Source: Ensifer sp. Root278
GTDB lineage: Bacteria; Pseudomonadota; Alphaproteobacteria; Rhizobiales; Rhizobiaceae
Assembly (NCBI RefSeq): GCF_001429285.1
Contig: NZ_LMJJ01000003.1
Coordinates: 316,677-380,676, forward strand
DNA: 64,000 bases
Direction of reading: 5' to 3'
Both the position numbers and the translations under genes were made by a program. Of the stretch, positions 54,020-61,622 are shown in pieces; positions within the stretch are counted from its first letter, which is position 1; each line of letters starts with the position of its first letter. The notes under the pieces are model-generated. The model had not been told where the DNA came from. It was given only the letters and a program-made list of their open reading frames with translations, and searched no databases.

Positions 54020-57000
54020 CGCCAAGCTCCTGCATTGAATGTCTCGCCCGTCGCAGAAGTGCCTTTGCTCCTTGACGTTCGGCGATATCTACGGCTGAGC
54101 GCAGGTCGAGGATGATGGGATCCTTGGTAGTGTTGCCCCGCGCCTGAAGAACGGCGCGGCGACGGTAGAGCTCCGCGAGCCAATAGGCATGACCGGTTTC
54201 CTTCGCCTTTTCGATCGCGTCATTCGTGACCTCGAGCGCTGACTCATAGTTGCCAGCTTGCCCGAGCAGCGTGGAGTGCATGTAGAGATAAATCGGGAGA
54301 TCTGCGACGACACCGAGGCTTCTCAAGAGCGACAGCCCTTCGCGAAACATCGCATGTCCGCTCGTGAGGCTTTCCCCATGCGCTAGAGCCCATCCAGCAA
54401 ACAGCAGCGACAGGCCGGACAGCGACTGCATTTCATGCGATCTCGCGAAGTCTGCCATTCTCTTGGAAATTTCGGTGAGACGCCCATAGTCGTCCCGATA
54501 GAACGCAGACACCGCTTCCGTATCAAGCGAATGCGCCTTGCTGGGCGCGTGTGATATCCGGTCAACGAACGCGACCATCTTCGAAAGAGCCGAATCCGAT
54601 GCTTTCGATTGTCCTGTCAGCCACAGCGAAAGGGCCAGTTGCCCTAGACCGCACACCTTGGCGTCATGGCCGCCAAATAACGTTCGGTTGGTTTTCGCCG
54701 ATTGCTCGTCATAAAGCGCCAGTCCGGCCTTAATCGCATCCTGGGCCTCTCGATGGTGGCCAAGGTTAAAAGCAATGGCCCAGATGCAATGGTTAACTTG
54801 GAGCTTGATCTCCGGATCTTCCGTCCCAGCCTGCATGGCCCGCACTTGCAGAGCGCGTTCGCGCATAACGCGAAAGTCTGTTCCCGTGAGCCACCACCCC
54901 CAATAGATCGGAAACCATCTGGATTGCTCTTCCATCGGTTGCCGGCGGGCGATGGCTACGCCATCCTCATATAACTTGCGAGCCGGAGGTGAGTTCAGTC
55001 CGACAAGACCGGTCAAAACTGGGCCGAGCGAAATCAGCGCGGATAGCTGCAGTGTTTCGATCGCATGTCCCGCGCCGAACCGGTCGCAAATCTCCACGGC
55101 GTGCTCCAGGTAGTTGCGCGCCTCTACCATCGCCGATCGGCTCGAGCTTTCCTTCCCTGCCGCAGTGTACAATTCGATTGCGTTTTCGATGAAGCCCGCT
55201 CGTTCCGCATGTTCGGCGAGCGTTCCGGTGTCCATCCAAGCGGCCATTTGGCGGTTTTGACTGACAGCAATGAACAGCCGCCGATGCAATGCCTGCCGCT
55301 GCCTGCGCAAGAGCCCATTGTAGATCGTTTCCTGAATCAAAACGTGCCGGAAGCCGTAGGCGATATGCCCTCGCGTCCTGATCCGCATCAGGAACCCTGA
55401 ATCACTCAGGGTATCGGCGGCCTTGACCAAAGACTTTTTGCCCAGCCCTGGCAGCAGTTCGCGAAGCAACGATAGCGTGAACCGGCTGCCCGCAACTGCT
55501 CCCGCTCGCGCCACGTCTCTGGCCGTGCCCAGGTGGTTGAGGCGTGCGTCCAGTATTTCCTCGAATGCCGACACATGGCTGGGTTTGACGTTTTCCGACA
55601 GGCTCATAGTGTCTGCAGCAACGTTCTCCGAGACCCATTGGCAGATCTGCTCGATGAAGAGTGGGACGCCGCCGGATATCCTCTCGATAACGTCATAGAG
55701 CTCAGGAAGCATGCCCTGCCTCTGCTCCGGCCATCTTGCCTCTATCGCCCGTCGTGTTTCGTCACGATCAAGCGGGAGCAGCGTCAGCCGCGTGGGGTTG
55801 GCCGCGTCCAGCCAATCCGACGCAAACCCGAGACGTGAGGTCGCGACGAGGAAAATCGGAAGTTGGTGTGCAACCCGAGCGGCCTCCGCCAGCAAATCCC
55901 GGGAGGTTGGATCGATCCAGTGGATGTCTTCGACAGCCAGGACGATCGGGCCGTTCGCGCACAACGCCGCGAGTGCGCGAAACACGGCGCGATGAGCCTT
56001 TTCCCGGATGGCTTTTGGGTCGTTGTCGGCGAGCCGTTGATTTCGTCCCAGCGCACCCAGCAAATACGCGAATGTTTCAATCGTTTCTGCGTCGCGAATG
56101 CCGTTTCGTTCAAAGGGGTTTGCTACAGCGGAGGCGGACAGGCCCAGTTGATCGTCTTGTCCCGACGTTGCGCCCATAAGACTGTTCAACAGGGGATGCA
56201 GCGTCGAGCGATGCCCGCCTGGCAGGCACTGAAAGAAGTACAGCCCTGATCGCCGGTCGCGCGTCATCTTGCGGACTTCCCGCAGAAGCCGCGATTTTCC
56301 GATGCCTGCATCTCCTTCGAGCAGGAGGATTTCGCCACCTTGCGCGGTGACCTTTTCCCAACAGGCGGCGATCGTGTTCAACTCGCTTTCGCGGCCAATG
56401 AAGGGGCCGCCAAGGCTCCCGAAAGCGTAGAACCTGTCGACATCAATCTTGTGACCGAGTGCGCGCCATACCTTCTCGGGCACAGTGAAGCCCTTGAGCG
56501 TCCTGGCGCCTTCGAACACGAAAGCATGCGACCTACCGGCCAGGTCGCGCGTGTCCTCCGAAACGAAAACGCTGTCTGGGTCGGCAATCTCTTCCAGACG
56601 GGTGGCTATGGCCAGTGCAGCACCCGTAACCGGTTCCCCCTTCTCCTCCTGCGTCTCTTGAATGAGCGCAACGGATGTCGCGATCCCGACTCGAACGTGC
56701 AAGTCGTCGCGCCCGGCTTCTCGGGCAACGCCCGCGCAGCCCTCGACGATCGCGAGACCCGCGCGAATGGCGAGCGAAGCCGCATCCTTCGCACCCAACT
56801 CGATCGGAAAGAGCGCCACGCCGCCATCTCCAGCCTCAAGCTGCATGACGCCGGAATGAGAGATTATCGCGTGTTTCGCTGCATTCTGAAACGCAACGAT
56901 CAGTTCCTGATAGTCTTCTATGTCGAGCAGGTGGAGAAGTCTCGTCGACCCGACGAGATCATAGCAGATGGCGGTGACGATCCGCCGCTCACCTCCATAT

Positions 57001-57071
57001 TCGGAGAGGCGTCCCTTGCGTCCCGAAGGTTTCGTCGGTTGTCGTGGGTTGTTGACCCGACTTTCGAGCAT
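54003..57071 (-). CDS. Class III cyclase - AAA ATPase - TPR protein
   Basis: A 1022-residue cytosolic multidomain protein. A class III nucleotide-cyclase domain spans about residues 30-205 (ICYDLVGSTRLLH with metal Asp 38; EAGDGGVALFP with Asp 82). An AAA/STAND-type ATPase follows, with Walker A GDAGIGKS at 253-260 and Walker B-like GPIVLAVEDIHWID. The C-terminal half is helical repeats of TPR type (FIENAIELYTAAGKESS; NYLEHAVEICDRFGAG). Such proteins are signal-integrating regulators and may make cAMP/cGMP. ATG at 57071 with GGGGG. It is the second gene of the cluster and its end encodes the ycaO ribosome site, so it probably controls or scaffolds the modification genes. Confidence 0.87.
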   Translation of the reverse strand: MLESRVNNPRQPTKPSGRKGRLSEYGGERRIVTAICYDLVGSTRLLHLLDIEDYQELIVAFQNAAKHAIISHSGVMQLEAGDGGVALFPIELGAKDAASLAIRAGLAIVEGCAGVAREAGRDDLHVRVGIATSVALIQETQEEKGEPVTGAALAIATRLEEIADPDSVFVSEDTRDLAGRSHAFVFEGARTLKGFTVPEKVWRALGHKIDVDRFYAFGSLGGPFIGRESELNTIAACWEKVTAQGGEILLLEGDAGIGKSRLLREVRKMTRDRRSGLYFFQCLPGGHRSTLHPLLNSLMGATSGQDDQLGLSASAVANPFERNGIRDAETIETFAYLLGALGRNQRLADNDPKAIREKAHRAVFRALAALCANGPIVLAVEDIHWIDPTSRDLLAEAARVAHQLPIFLVATSRLGFASDWLDAANPTRLTLLPLDRDETRRAIEARWPEQRQGMLPELYDVIERISGGVPLFIEQICQWVSENVAADTMSLSENVKPSHVSAFEEILDARLNHLGTARDVARAGAVAGSRFTLSLLRELLPGLGKKSLVKAADTLSDSGFLMRIRTRGHIAYGFRHVLIQETIYNGLLRRQRQALHRRLFIAVSQNRQMAAWMDTGTLAEHAERAGFIENAIELYTAAGKESSSRSAMVEARNYLEHAVEICDRFGAGHAIETLQLSALISLGPVLTGLVGLNSPPARKLYEDGVAIARRQPMEEQSRWFPIYWGWWLTGTDFRVMRERALQVRAMQAGTEDPEIKLQVNHCIWAIAFNLGHHREAQDAIKAGLALYDEQSAKTNRTLFGGHDAKVCGLGQLALSLWLTGQSKASDSALSKMVAFVDRISHAPSKAHSLDTEAVSAFYRDDYGRLTEISKRMADFARSHEMQSLSGLSLLFAGWALAHGESLTSGHAMFREGLSLLRSLGVVADLPIYLYMHSTLLGQAGNYESALEVTNDAIEKAKETGHAYWLAELYRRRAVLQARGNTTKDPIILDLRSAVDIAERQGAKALLRRARHSMQELGVAGQH

Positions 57072-57103
57072 CCGCCACCCCCACCGCTCGCATGTATGAT
57101 GGA

Positions 57104-57229
57104 TTAGGAATATATAGCATAAGCGAGCGGCGTTCGCGTAGGAGCAGCAATTCTATCGGGCCGCCGCATGCCCCCAAAGCTGTATTCGTCGAGCGCCTTG
57201 CCTGGCTTAACGCTTGAGGTTCCAGCCAT
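57104..57229 (-). CDS. 41-residue peptide, candidate RiPP precursor
   Basis: ATG at 57229 has AAAGG six bases upstream; the stop is 32 bp before the cyclase-AAA gene on the same strand. Residues 1-20 (MAGTSSVKPGKALDEYSFGG) look leader-like, with a charged ALDE segment and a Gly-Gly at 19-20. Residues 21-41 (MRRPDRIAAPTRTPLAYAIY, then S) have Thr and Ser but no Cys. RTPLAYA recurs as RSPLAYA at the C-terminus of the 223-residue protein. An upstream in-frame ATG at 57298 would add 23 residues. No homologue recalled. Confidence 0.55.
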   Translation of the reverse strand: MAGTSSVKPGKALDEYSFGGMRRPDRIAAPTRTPLAYAIYS

Positions 57230-57400
57230 CGCTGACCTTTGGTTTGCGGAAGGATGCAGTATAGCCCGTGTGCATCCGCTGGTGATCGGCCCATTCAATA
57301 AGTGAAACTTCCGCCTAAACCGGCGAAGCCCGTTTCAGTCCAGCATTGAGGACAGTCACATACGACGAGCAATCGCTCAAAGACGACACCGCCGGCACTC

Positions 57401-57691
57401 TCAGAAGCCAGCTTCTTTCTGATGGCGCACGGCGAGGATTGTCAAAATGTCCCCATCAATACGGTAGCGCGTGATGTATCCGCTATCTCCAAAATCAATG
57501 AGCCACTCTCGATATTGGTCAGGCAGATCATCAATGAGGCGCCGCATTTTAGGATGTGCGCCAAGGGCTTGCACACCCTTCAGAATGGCTTCACCTGCTC
57601 GCTTGGCTGCCAATGGGCTTTTGGCCTGCAAGAATTTGCGAAGGCGTTCAAGATCACGAACAGCTGCTGGCGAGAAGACTATTTGTGGCAT
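57401..57691 (-). CDS. parE: ParE/RelE-family toxin
   Basis: A 96-residue type II toxin: IVFSPAAVRDLERLRKFLQAKSPLAAKRAGEAILKGVQ (N-terminal strand-helix-helix), RRLIDDLPDQYREWLIDFGDSGYITRYRID and ILAVRHQKEAGF (the C-terminal HxxE-type motif). It overlaps the antitoxin gene by 13 bp and is transcribed after it. Its target would be gyrase or ribosome-bound mRNA; ParE fits better than RelE, but this is not certain. Confidence 0.85.
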   Translation of the reverse strand: MPQIVFSPAAVRDLERLRKFLQAKSPLAAKRAGEAILKGVQALGAHPKMRRLIDDLPDQYREWLIDFGDSGYITRYRIDGDILTILAVRHQKEAGF

Positions 57692-57957
57692 TCAGGTGCG
57701 GCGCTCTCGTCGTCCGTTCCCCACGTGGATAGCCATTTTTCGACCTCGTCCTCAGTGGCATGTAGGCCGGTCGCTTGATACTCCTCCCACGCTCTGAGCG
57801 TGGCGTGTCGCAATGCCTCTCGCTTCTCTTCTCGCTCCACGTATTGTGCAATCGCTTCACGCATGATCCAGTGAGAAGACCGGCGGCGGATTTCGGCCAA
57901 GTGTTGAACGCGGCCCTTGAGCTCATCATCGAGCTTGAGCGAGGTCGGGGATGCCAT
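57679..57957 (-). CDS. parD: Ribbon-helix-helix antitoxin
   Basis: A 92-residue protein with the RHH start ASPTSLKLDDELKGRVQHLAEIRRRSSHWIMREAIAQYVEREEKRE, a DNA-binding and dimerisation domain. An acidic C-terminal tail (ATEDEVEKWLSTWGTDDESA) is expected to wrap the toxin. First gene of the pair; RHH antitoxins normally repress their own promoter. The 204 bp upstream contain no gene. Confidence 0.85.
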   Translation of the reverse strand: MASPTSLKLDDELKGRVQHLAEIRRRSSHWIMREAIAQYVEREEKREALRHATLRAWEEYQATGLHATEDEVEKWLSTWGTDDESAAPECHK

Positions 57958-58161
57958 GGCAACCCTCCTTAGTTAAAGGTAATACCAGGCGCTAAATATA
58001 AGCGCTGTCGTTTCACTTGTCTATGATCCAGCTGAGACTTGCACGCCCCGCGACTAACAATTCCCTTGCTCTTGACCAGGTTTGAACCGCGTACTTATGC
58101 GATCGTTGAAGCACACTTCCTGTACAGCGAGGATAGTGCGCACAGGGCATCGTAGACGTGC

Positions 58162-58560
58162 CTAAGCCGCAATCGGCGTTTCATGCAGATGCCGCCACCG
58201 GAGCGAGCCATCCGCTGAAGCTTCCAAAACGACGGTCGAGCGTCTTGCTGTTTCAACCCCGCCCGCATCCGCGTGCGTCTCGCGATAAGTGACGCAGGCT
58301 CCGCCCGACCATTCCTGACTGATCTGCATCTCGTCGACCGTGATCCGCAGCTCCGGGCGCTTCCCGTGCAGACGTGCGAACAATTCACCCACGCCCTCTT
58401 TTCCGAGAGCCGTCCCTTGCACGGAAATCATGCGAAACTCAGGCGAGAAGCGTTCGAGCAGTTGCACCAGATCGTTGGGGTGGGCTGTCCCGGTGAACCA
58501 GCGCTCGATCTCAATGTGGAGATCGACAATTTCACGGAAGAATTTTTCAATGTCGGTCAT
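58162..58560 (-). CDS. SnoaL/DUF4440-like protein (132 aa)
   Basis: An NTF2-fold protein starting MTDIEKFFREIVDLHIEIERWFTG, with LVQLLERFSPEFRMIS and a C-terminal sheet (RSTVVLEASADGSLRWRHLHETPI). ATG at 58560 has GGAG; the much longer open frame upstream is the antisense-type shadow of the MFS gene. It follows the MFS gene by 35 bp. Function unknown; possibly a polyketide-cyclase-like or detoxification role. Confidence 0.78.
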   Translation of the reverse strand: MTDIEKFFREIVDLHIEIERWFTGTAHPNDLVQLLERFSPEFRMISVQGTALGKEGVGELFARLHGKRPELRITVDEMQISQEWSGGACVTYRETHADAGGVETARRSTVVLEASADGSLRWRHLHETPIAA

Positions 58561-58595
58561 GTTCGGCTCCTTGTCGGACAGCTTGAAAGAATGGG

Positions 58596-59951
58596 TTACG
58601 CGCGCTGACTGGCTCGCGGCAGCCGCAGAACGAAGGGCAGCGGCAACAAGATCAGAACGGCAGCGATCACAAAGCAGTAGCGGTAGGGCAGGACGTCGGC
58701 CACGCCGCCGCTGGTCGCCAGGAAAAGCCCCAGCAGGCCTCCCAGCACACTCGCACCGAGCGAGAAACTGAGCTGACGGTTGATGTTCCACAGCGCACTT
58801 GCCTCTGCCATCCGTTCCGTCCGAACCGACGTAAAGGCTGCCGTCTGGGCGGTGGACGTGCAAAGGCTTGCCCCGAAGCCCATTGCAGCAAAGGACGCGA
58901 TGATGAACTTTCCGGCGAATGGCGTGGCCAGCAGCAGCACGCCGGCGCAGGTGACCGTCATGCCGACGAGAAAGAGCGGGCGCGGGCCGCGGGACGCGAA
59001 CAGCCGCCGCGTCGACATGATGGCGACGAAGGATGCTGCTGCCCATGGAAGCATGAGCATGCCGGTCTGTGTGGCCGTCAGACCAAGGCGGTCCTGCAAG
59101 TACAGGGAGGCGACCAGGTTTACGCCCGTGAAAACGCCCGGCACACACAGGTAGATGATGCTGCCAGTCCTGAGCATCGGATCGGAAAGCAGATGCAGAT
59201 CAAGCAGCGGATTGCGCGAGCGCAACGCATGGCGGACATAGGCAGCGCCCGCGACGACCGCCAAGGCAAGGACAATTGCGGCATGAACGCCGTTTCCCGT
59301 CTGACTAATGAGCGTCAGACCAAGGGGAAGGCAAAACAGGGTGATGGCGCTCAGCAGGAAGCCGGGAATGTCGAGCGCCGGCTTCGCTTCCGCCAATCGA
59401 TCGACGGGAGCCCAGGCAAGGGCCAACGCAGCTATCGCCGCTGCCAGTGGCGCAACGCCGATAAATACCCAGCGCCAGGACACATGATCGGCCGCGAGCC
59501 CGCCGATGGCGGGTGAAAGTGCCGGCACCAACAGCGCGACCGTCATGACCACGGCCGTCAGATGGGCGCGGTCTTCCGGAAGATAGGCGCGATAGGCCAT
59601 GCTCTGGCCGACCGGCACGAGCAGTCCTCCGCCGAGACCTTGAACGAGGCGCCAGGCAAGAAGCGTCTCAATCCCAGTGGCGCTGCCTCCGCCGATACCG
59701 CCCACCGCAACAATGAGCAGGGAGGCAATGAACACGCGGCGTTCGCCGATCCGGCGCGCAAGCCAACTCCCCAGCGGAATGGCGACAGTCAGGCCAAGCA
59801 TGTAGATCGTGCCGACCCAGGCGAGCTGCACGACCGATGCGCTCAACTCGCGTTGCAACGCCGGCAGGGCGGCGTTGAAGATGAACATATTCGCGAGATC
59901 GACTGCGAATCCGAGAAGGTAGAGGGTGGCAATTCGGGAGCGGGCGGACAA
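58596..59951 (-). CDS. MFS drug/metabolite exporter (EmrB/QacA type)
   Basis: A 451-residue transporter with 12-14 helices. Motif A-like GSWLARRIGERRVFIASLL, motif C-like GPxxGG in LVPALSPAIGGLAADHVSWRWVFIGV, and LVQGLGGGLLVPVGQSMAYR are typical of DHA2 exporters. The start appears to be TTG at 59951 with GAAGG upstream. Divergent from a LysR regulator 114 bp away, which probably controls it. Confidence 0.88.
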   Translation of the reverse strand: MSARSRIATLYLLGFAVDLANMFIFNAALPALQRELSASVVQLAWVGTIYMLGLTVAIPLGSWLARRIGERRVFIASLLIVAVGGIGGGSATGIETLLAWRLVQGLGGGLLVPVGQSMAYRAYLPEDRAHLTAVVMTVALLVPALSPAIGGLAADHVSWRWVFIGVAPLAAAIAALALAWAPVDRLAEAKPALDIPGFLLSAITLFCLPLGLTLISQTGNGVHAAIVLALAVVAGAAYVRHALRSRNPLLDLHLLSDPMLRTGSIIYLCVPGVFTGVNLVASLYLQDRLGLTATQTGMLMLPWAAASFVAIMSTRRLFASRGPRPLFLVGMTVTCAGVLLLATPFAGKFIIASFAAMGFGASLCTSTAQTAAFTSVRTERMAEASALWNINRQLSFSLGASVLGGLLGLFLATSGGVADVLPYRYCFVIAAVLILLPLPFVLRLPRASQRA

Positions 59952-60065
59952 CGGGAAAACCTTCGATGGGAATGACGTCCGCAGGGATATTCCCTTTCAT
60001 GCCGTCGAATAAGTCGATACAATTAGACATCACCTGTCGTATATTTTTACCAATTGGAGTGCTAC

Positions 60066-60977
60066 ATGGCGGTGAGTCTGGATCGCCTGACTGTTTTCCG
60101 AGCCGTCGTGGAAACAGGATCGTTCACAGCGGCTGCCAAGCAACTCAATCAGGCCAGAGCCGCCATCAGTTTCAACCTCAAGCAGCTCGAAAGCGAATTG
60201 GGCGTCACACTCCTTCATCGCACCACGCGCAGCCTTGGTCTGACCGATGCCGGCGAACGGTTTTATGCGCGCTGCCTGCGCATTCTCACGGAAGCCGATG
60301 AGGCGATTGCCGAAGCGCGCATGGAGCAAACGGTGCTGAGCGGCAGCTTGCGGCTGACATCGACCGTTGAATATGGCGTCGCGGTGATTGCTCCGGCCCT
60401 TCAGGAATTCGCCGCGCTGCATCCAGACCTCGACATCCAGTTCGAGGCCTATCCGACGAATGTCGACCTCGTGCGCGATCGCTTCGATGTCGCCATCCGG
60501 CTGGGGCGCAACGAGCAATTCCAGACCTCGCCATATGCCGGTGTGCATTTGGGGACGTATCAGATCAGGCTGGTCGCGTCGCCGGACATCATCGCCGGCG
60601 TCGAAGAAACTGCTATTGGTACGCCGGAGATGCTGAGCGCGTTGCCGTACATCAGCAATGCCACCGTCGACCGTGTGAAAAGCTGGAAAATGTACGACGA
60701 AGACGGCCGCGAATGCACATTCGAGGTGCCTCGTCAGTCCCGGCTGCTTGCCAACAACGCGTCGGTCGTCAAGGCGCTGGCGGTTGCCGGCGCAGGCGTA
60801 GCACTTCTGCCTGACTGGTTCGTGGCGCCAGAACTCGCCGAGGGCAAGTTGGCCGACGCCCTGCCGTCCTATCGCTTCCCCGATCACCAGATTTACGCGA
60901 TGCACCTGCCCATGCAGATGGTCCCGCAGAAAATCCACGCCTGGCTCCGTTTCCTCAGGGATTATGTCCGTCGTTGA
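60066..60977 (+). CDS. LysR-family regulator
   Basis: A 303-residue LTTR. HTH VSLDRLTVFRAVVETGSFTAAAKQLNQARAAISFNLKQLESELGVTLLHRTTRSLGLT. The effector domain starts at GSLRLTSTVEYGVAVIAPALQEFAALHPDLDI, typical of the CrgA/AaeR-like subgroup that often regulates divergent efflux genes. ATG at 60066 has GGAG six bases upstream. The shared 114-bp promoter region contains GGGA-TAT-TCCC and AT-rich stretches. Confidence 0.88.
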   Translation: MAVSLDRLTVFRAVVETGSFTAAAKQLNQARAAISFNLKQLESELGVTLLHRTTRSLGLTDAGERFYARCLRILTEADEAIAEARMEQTVLSGSLRLTSTVEYGVAVIAPALQEFAALHPDLDIQFEAYPTNVDLVRDRFDVAIRLGRNEQFQTSPYAGVHLGTYQIRLVASPDIIAGVEETAIGTPEMLSALPYISNATVDRVKSWKMYDEDGRECTFEVPRQSRLLANNASVVKALAVAGAGVALLPDWFVAPELAEGKLADALPSYRFPDHQIYAMHLPMQMVPQKIHAWLRFLRDYVRR

Positions 60978-61300
60978 ACTTCCTGGCACGGCACGGCGGA
61001 CTTCTGCTCGGAAGGTGTCAGCGCGCCTGATTTCCGACCTCCCCATCACGTAGTGGCTCACAATTTTCGTTGCTGGTTGGTCTGAAAACCGCTTTCGTCG
61101 AACGGAGAAACGTTTTTCAGCGTTGAACGCTTACCGTCAACCCAGCCGAGATAGAGCGCTTAGGTTGCAGCCACGCCTCTGCGCCGGCCGCGCAGTGGCG
61201 GCGAGCGCAATGGCGTTCCTCTCCTGTCACCTCGGCTGGATGCGCCGCCAATAACGCTCGAAGTTATTAATGTCTTGTGTGATGAATTGCCGTTATATTA
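60978..61300. other. Intergenic stretch, no gene seen
   Basis: 323 bases, becoming AT-rich toward 61260-61310. If the following vapC remnant once had an antitoxin it would have been here, but I see no recognisable remainder. No RNA gene identified. Confidence 0.35.
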
Positions 61301-61599
61301 TTGTTTTACAGCAATATTTTGATTGCTTTGTTTGATCCAAGCCATGTAACCCATGACGATGCGCACGAATGGTTCGCAGCGATTGGCCAGCTCGCCGAGG
61401 CGACCTGCCCAATGACCGAAAATGGCTTCATCCGGATTGTGGGCAACCCCAAATATCCCAATTCTCCCGGTTCTCCGTACCTCGTAATGGAGATGATGGG
61501 AAAACTGCGGTCGCTCCCCGGCCACAATTTTTGGCCTGCCGACGTGAGCCCGTTGGGTCCGGTGATATTGATCCCACAAAAATTCTGACTGCTGGATAG
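61301..61599 (+). pseudogene. vapC: Decayed VapC-like PIN-domain toxin
   Basis: NILIALFDPSHVTHDDAHEWFAAIGQLAEATCPMTENGFIRIVGNPKYPNSPGSP and LRSLPGHNFWPADVSPLG match the first two thirds of VapC/PIN toxins. The catalytic Asp expected in the N-terminal D-V-N-[IVL]-L motif is replaced (FYSNIL). Near 61555 the frame shifts: SGDIDPTKILTAG continues in another frame and meets TAG where QVTD would be expected. The final acidic residues are lost and no start codon is convincing. Dead gene. Confidence 0.8.
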
Positions 61600-61622
61600 G
61601 TCACTTCGTCCGACAGGCGCGC

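Noticed and set aside
58561..59148. Upstream extension of the SnoaL-like frame
   Set aside because: The frame is open far upstream through the MFS gene but there it reads as low-complexity Arg/Gly/His sequence; the conserved protein begins at ATG 58560.
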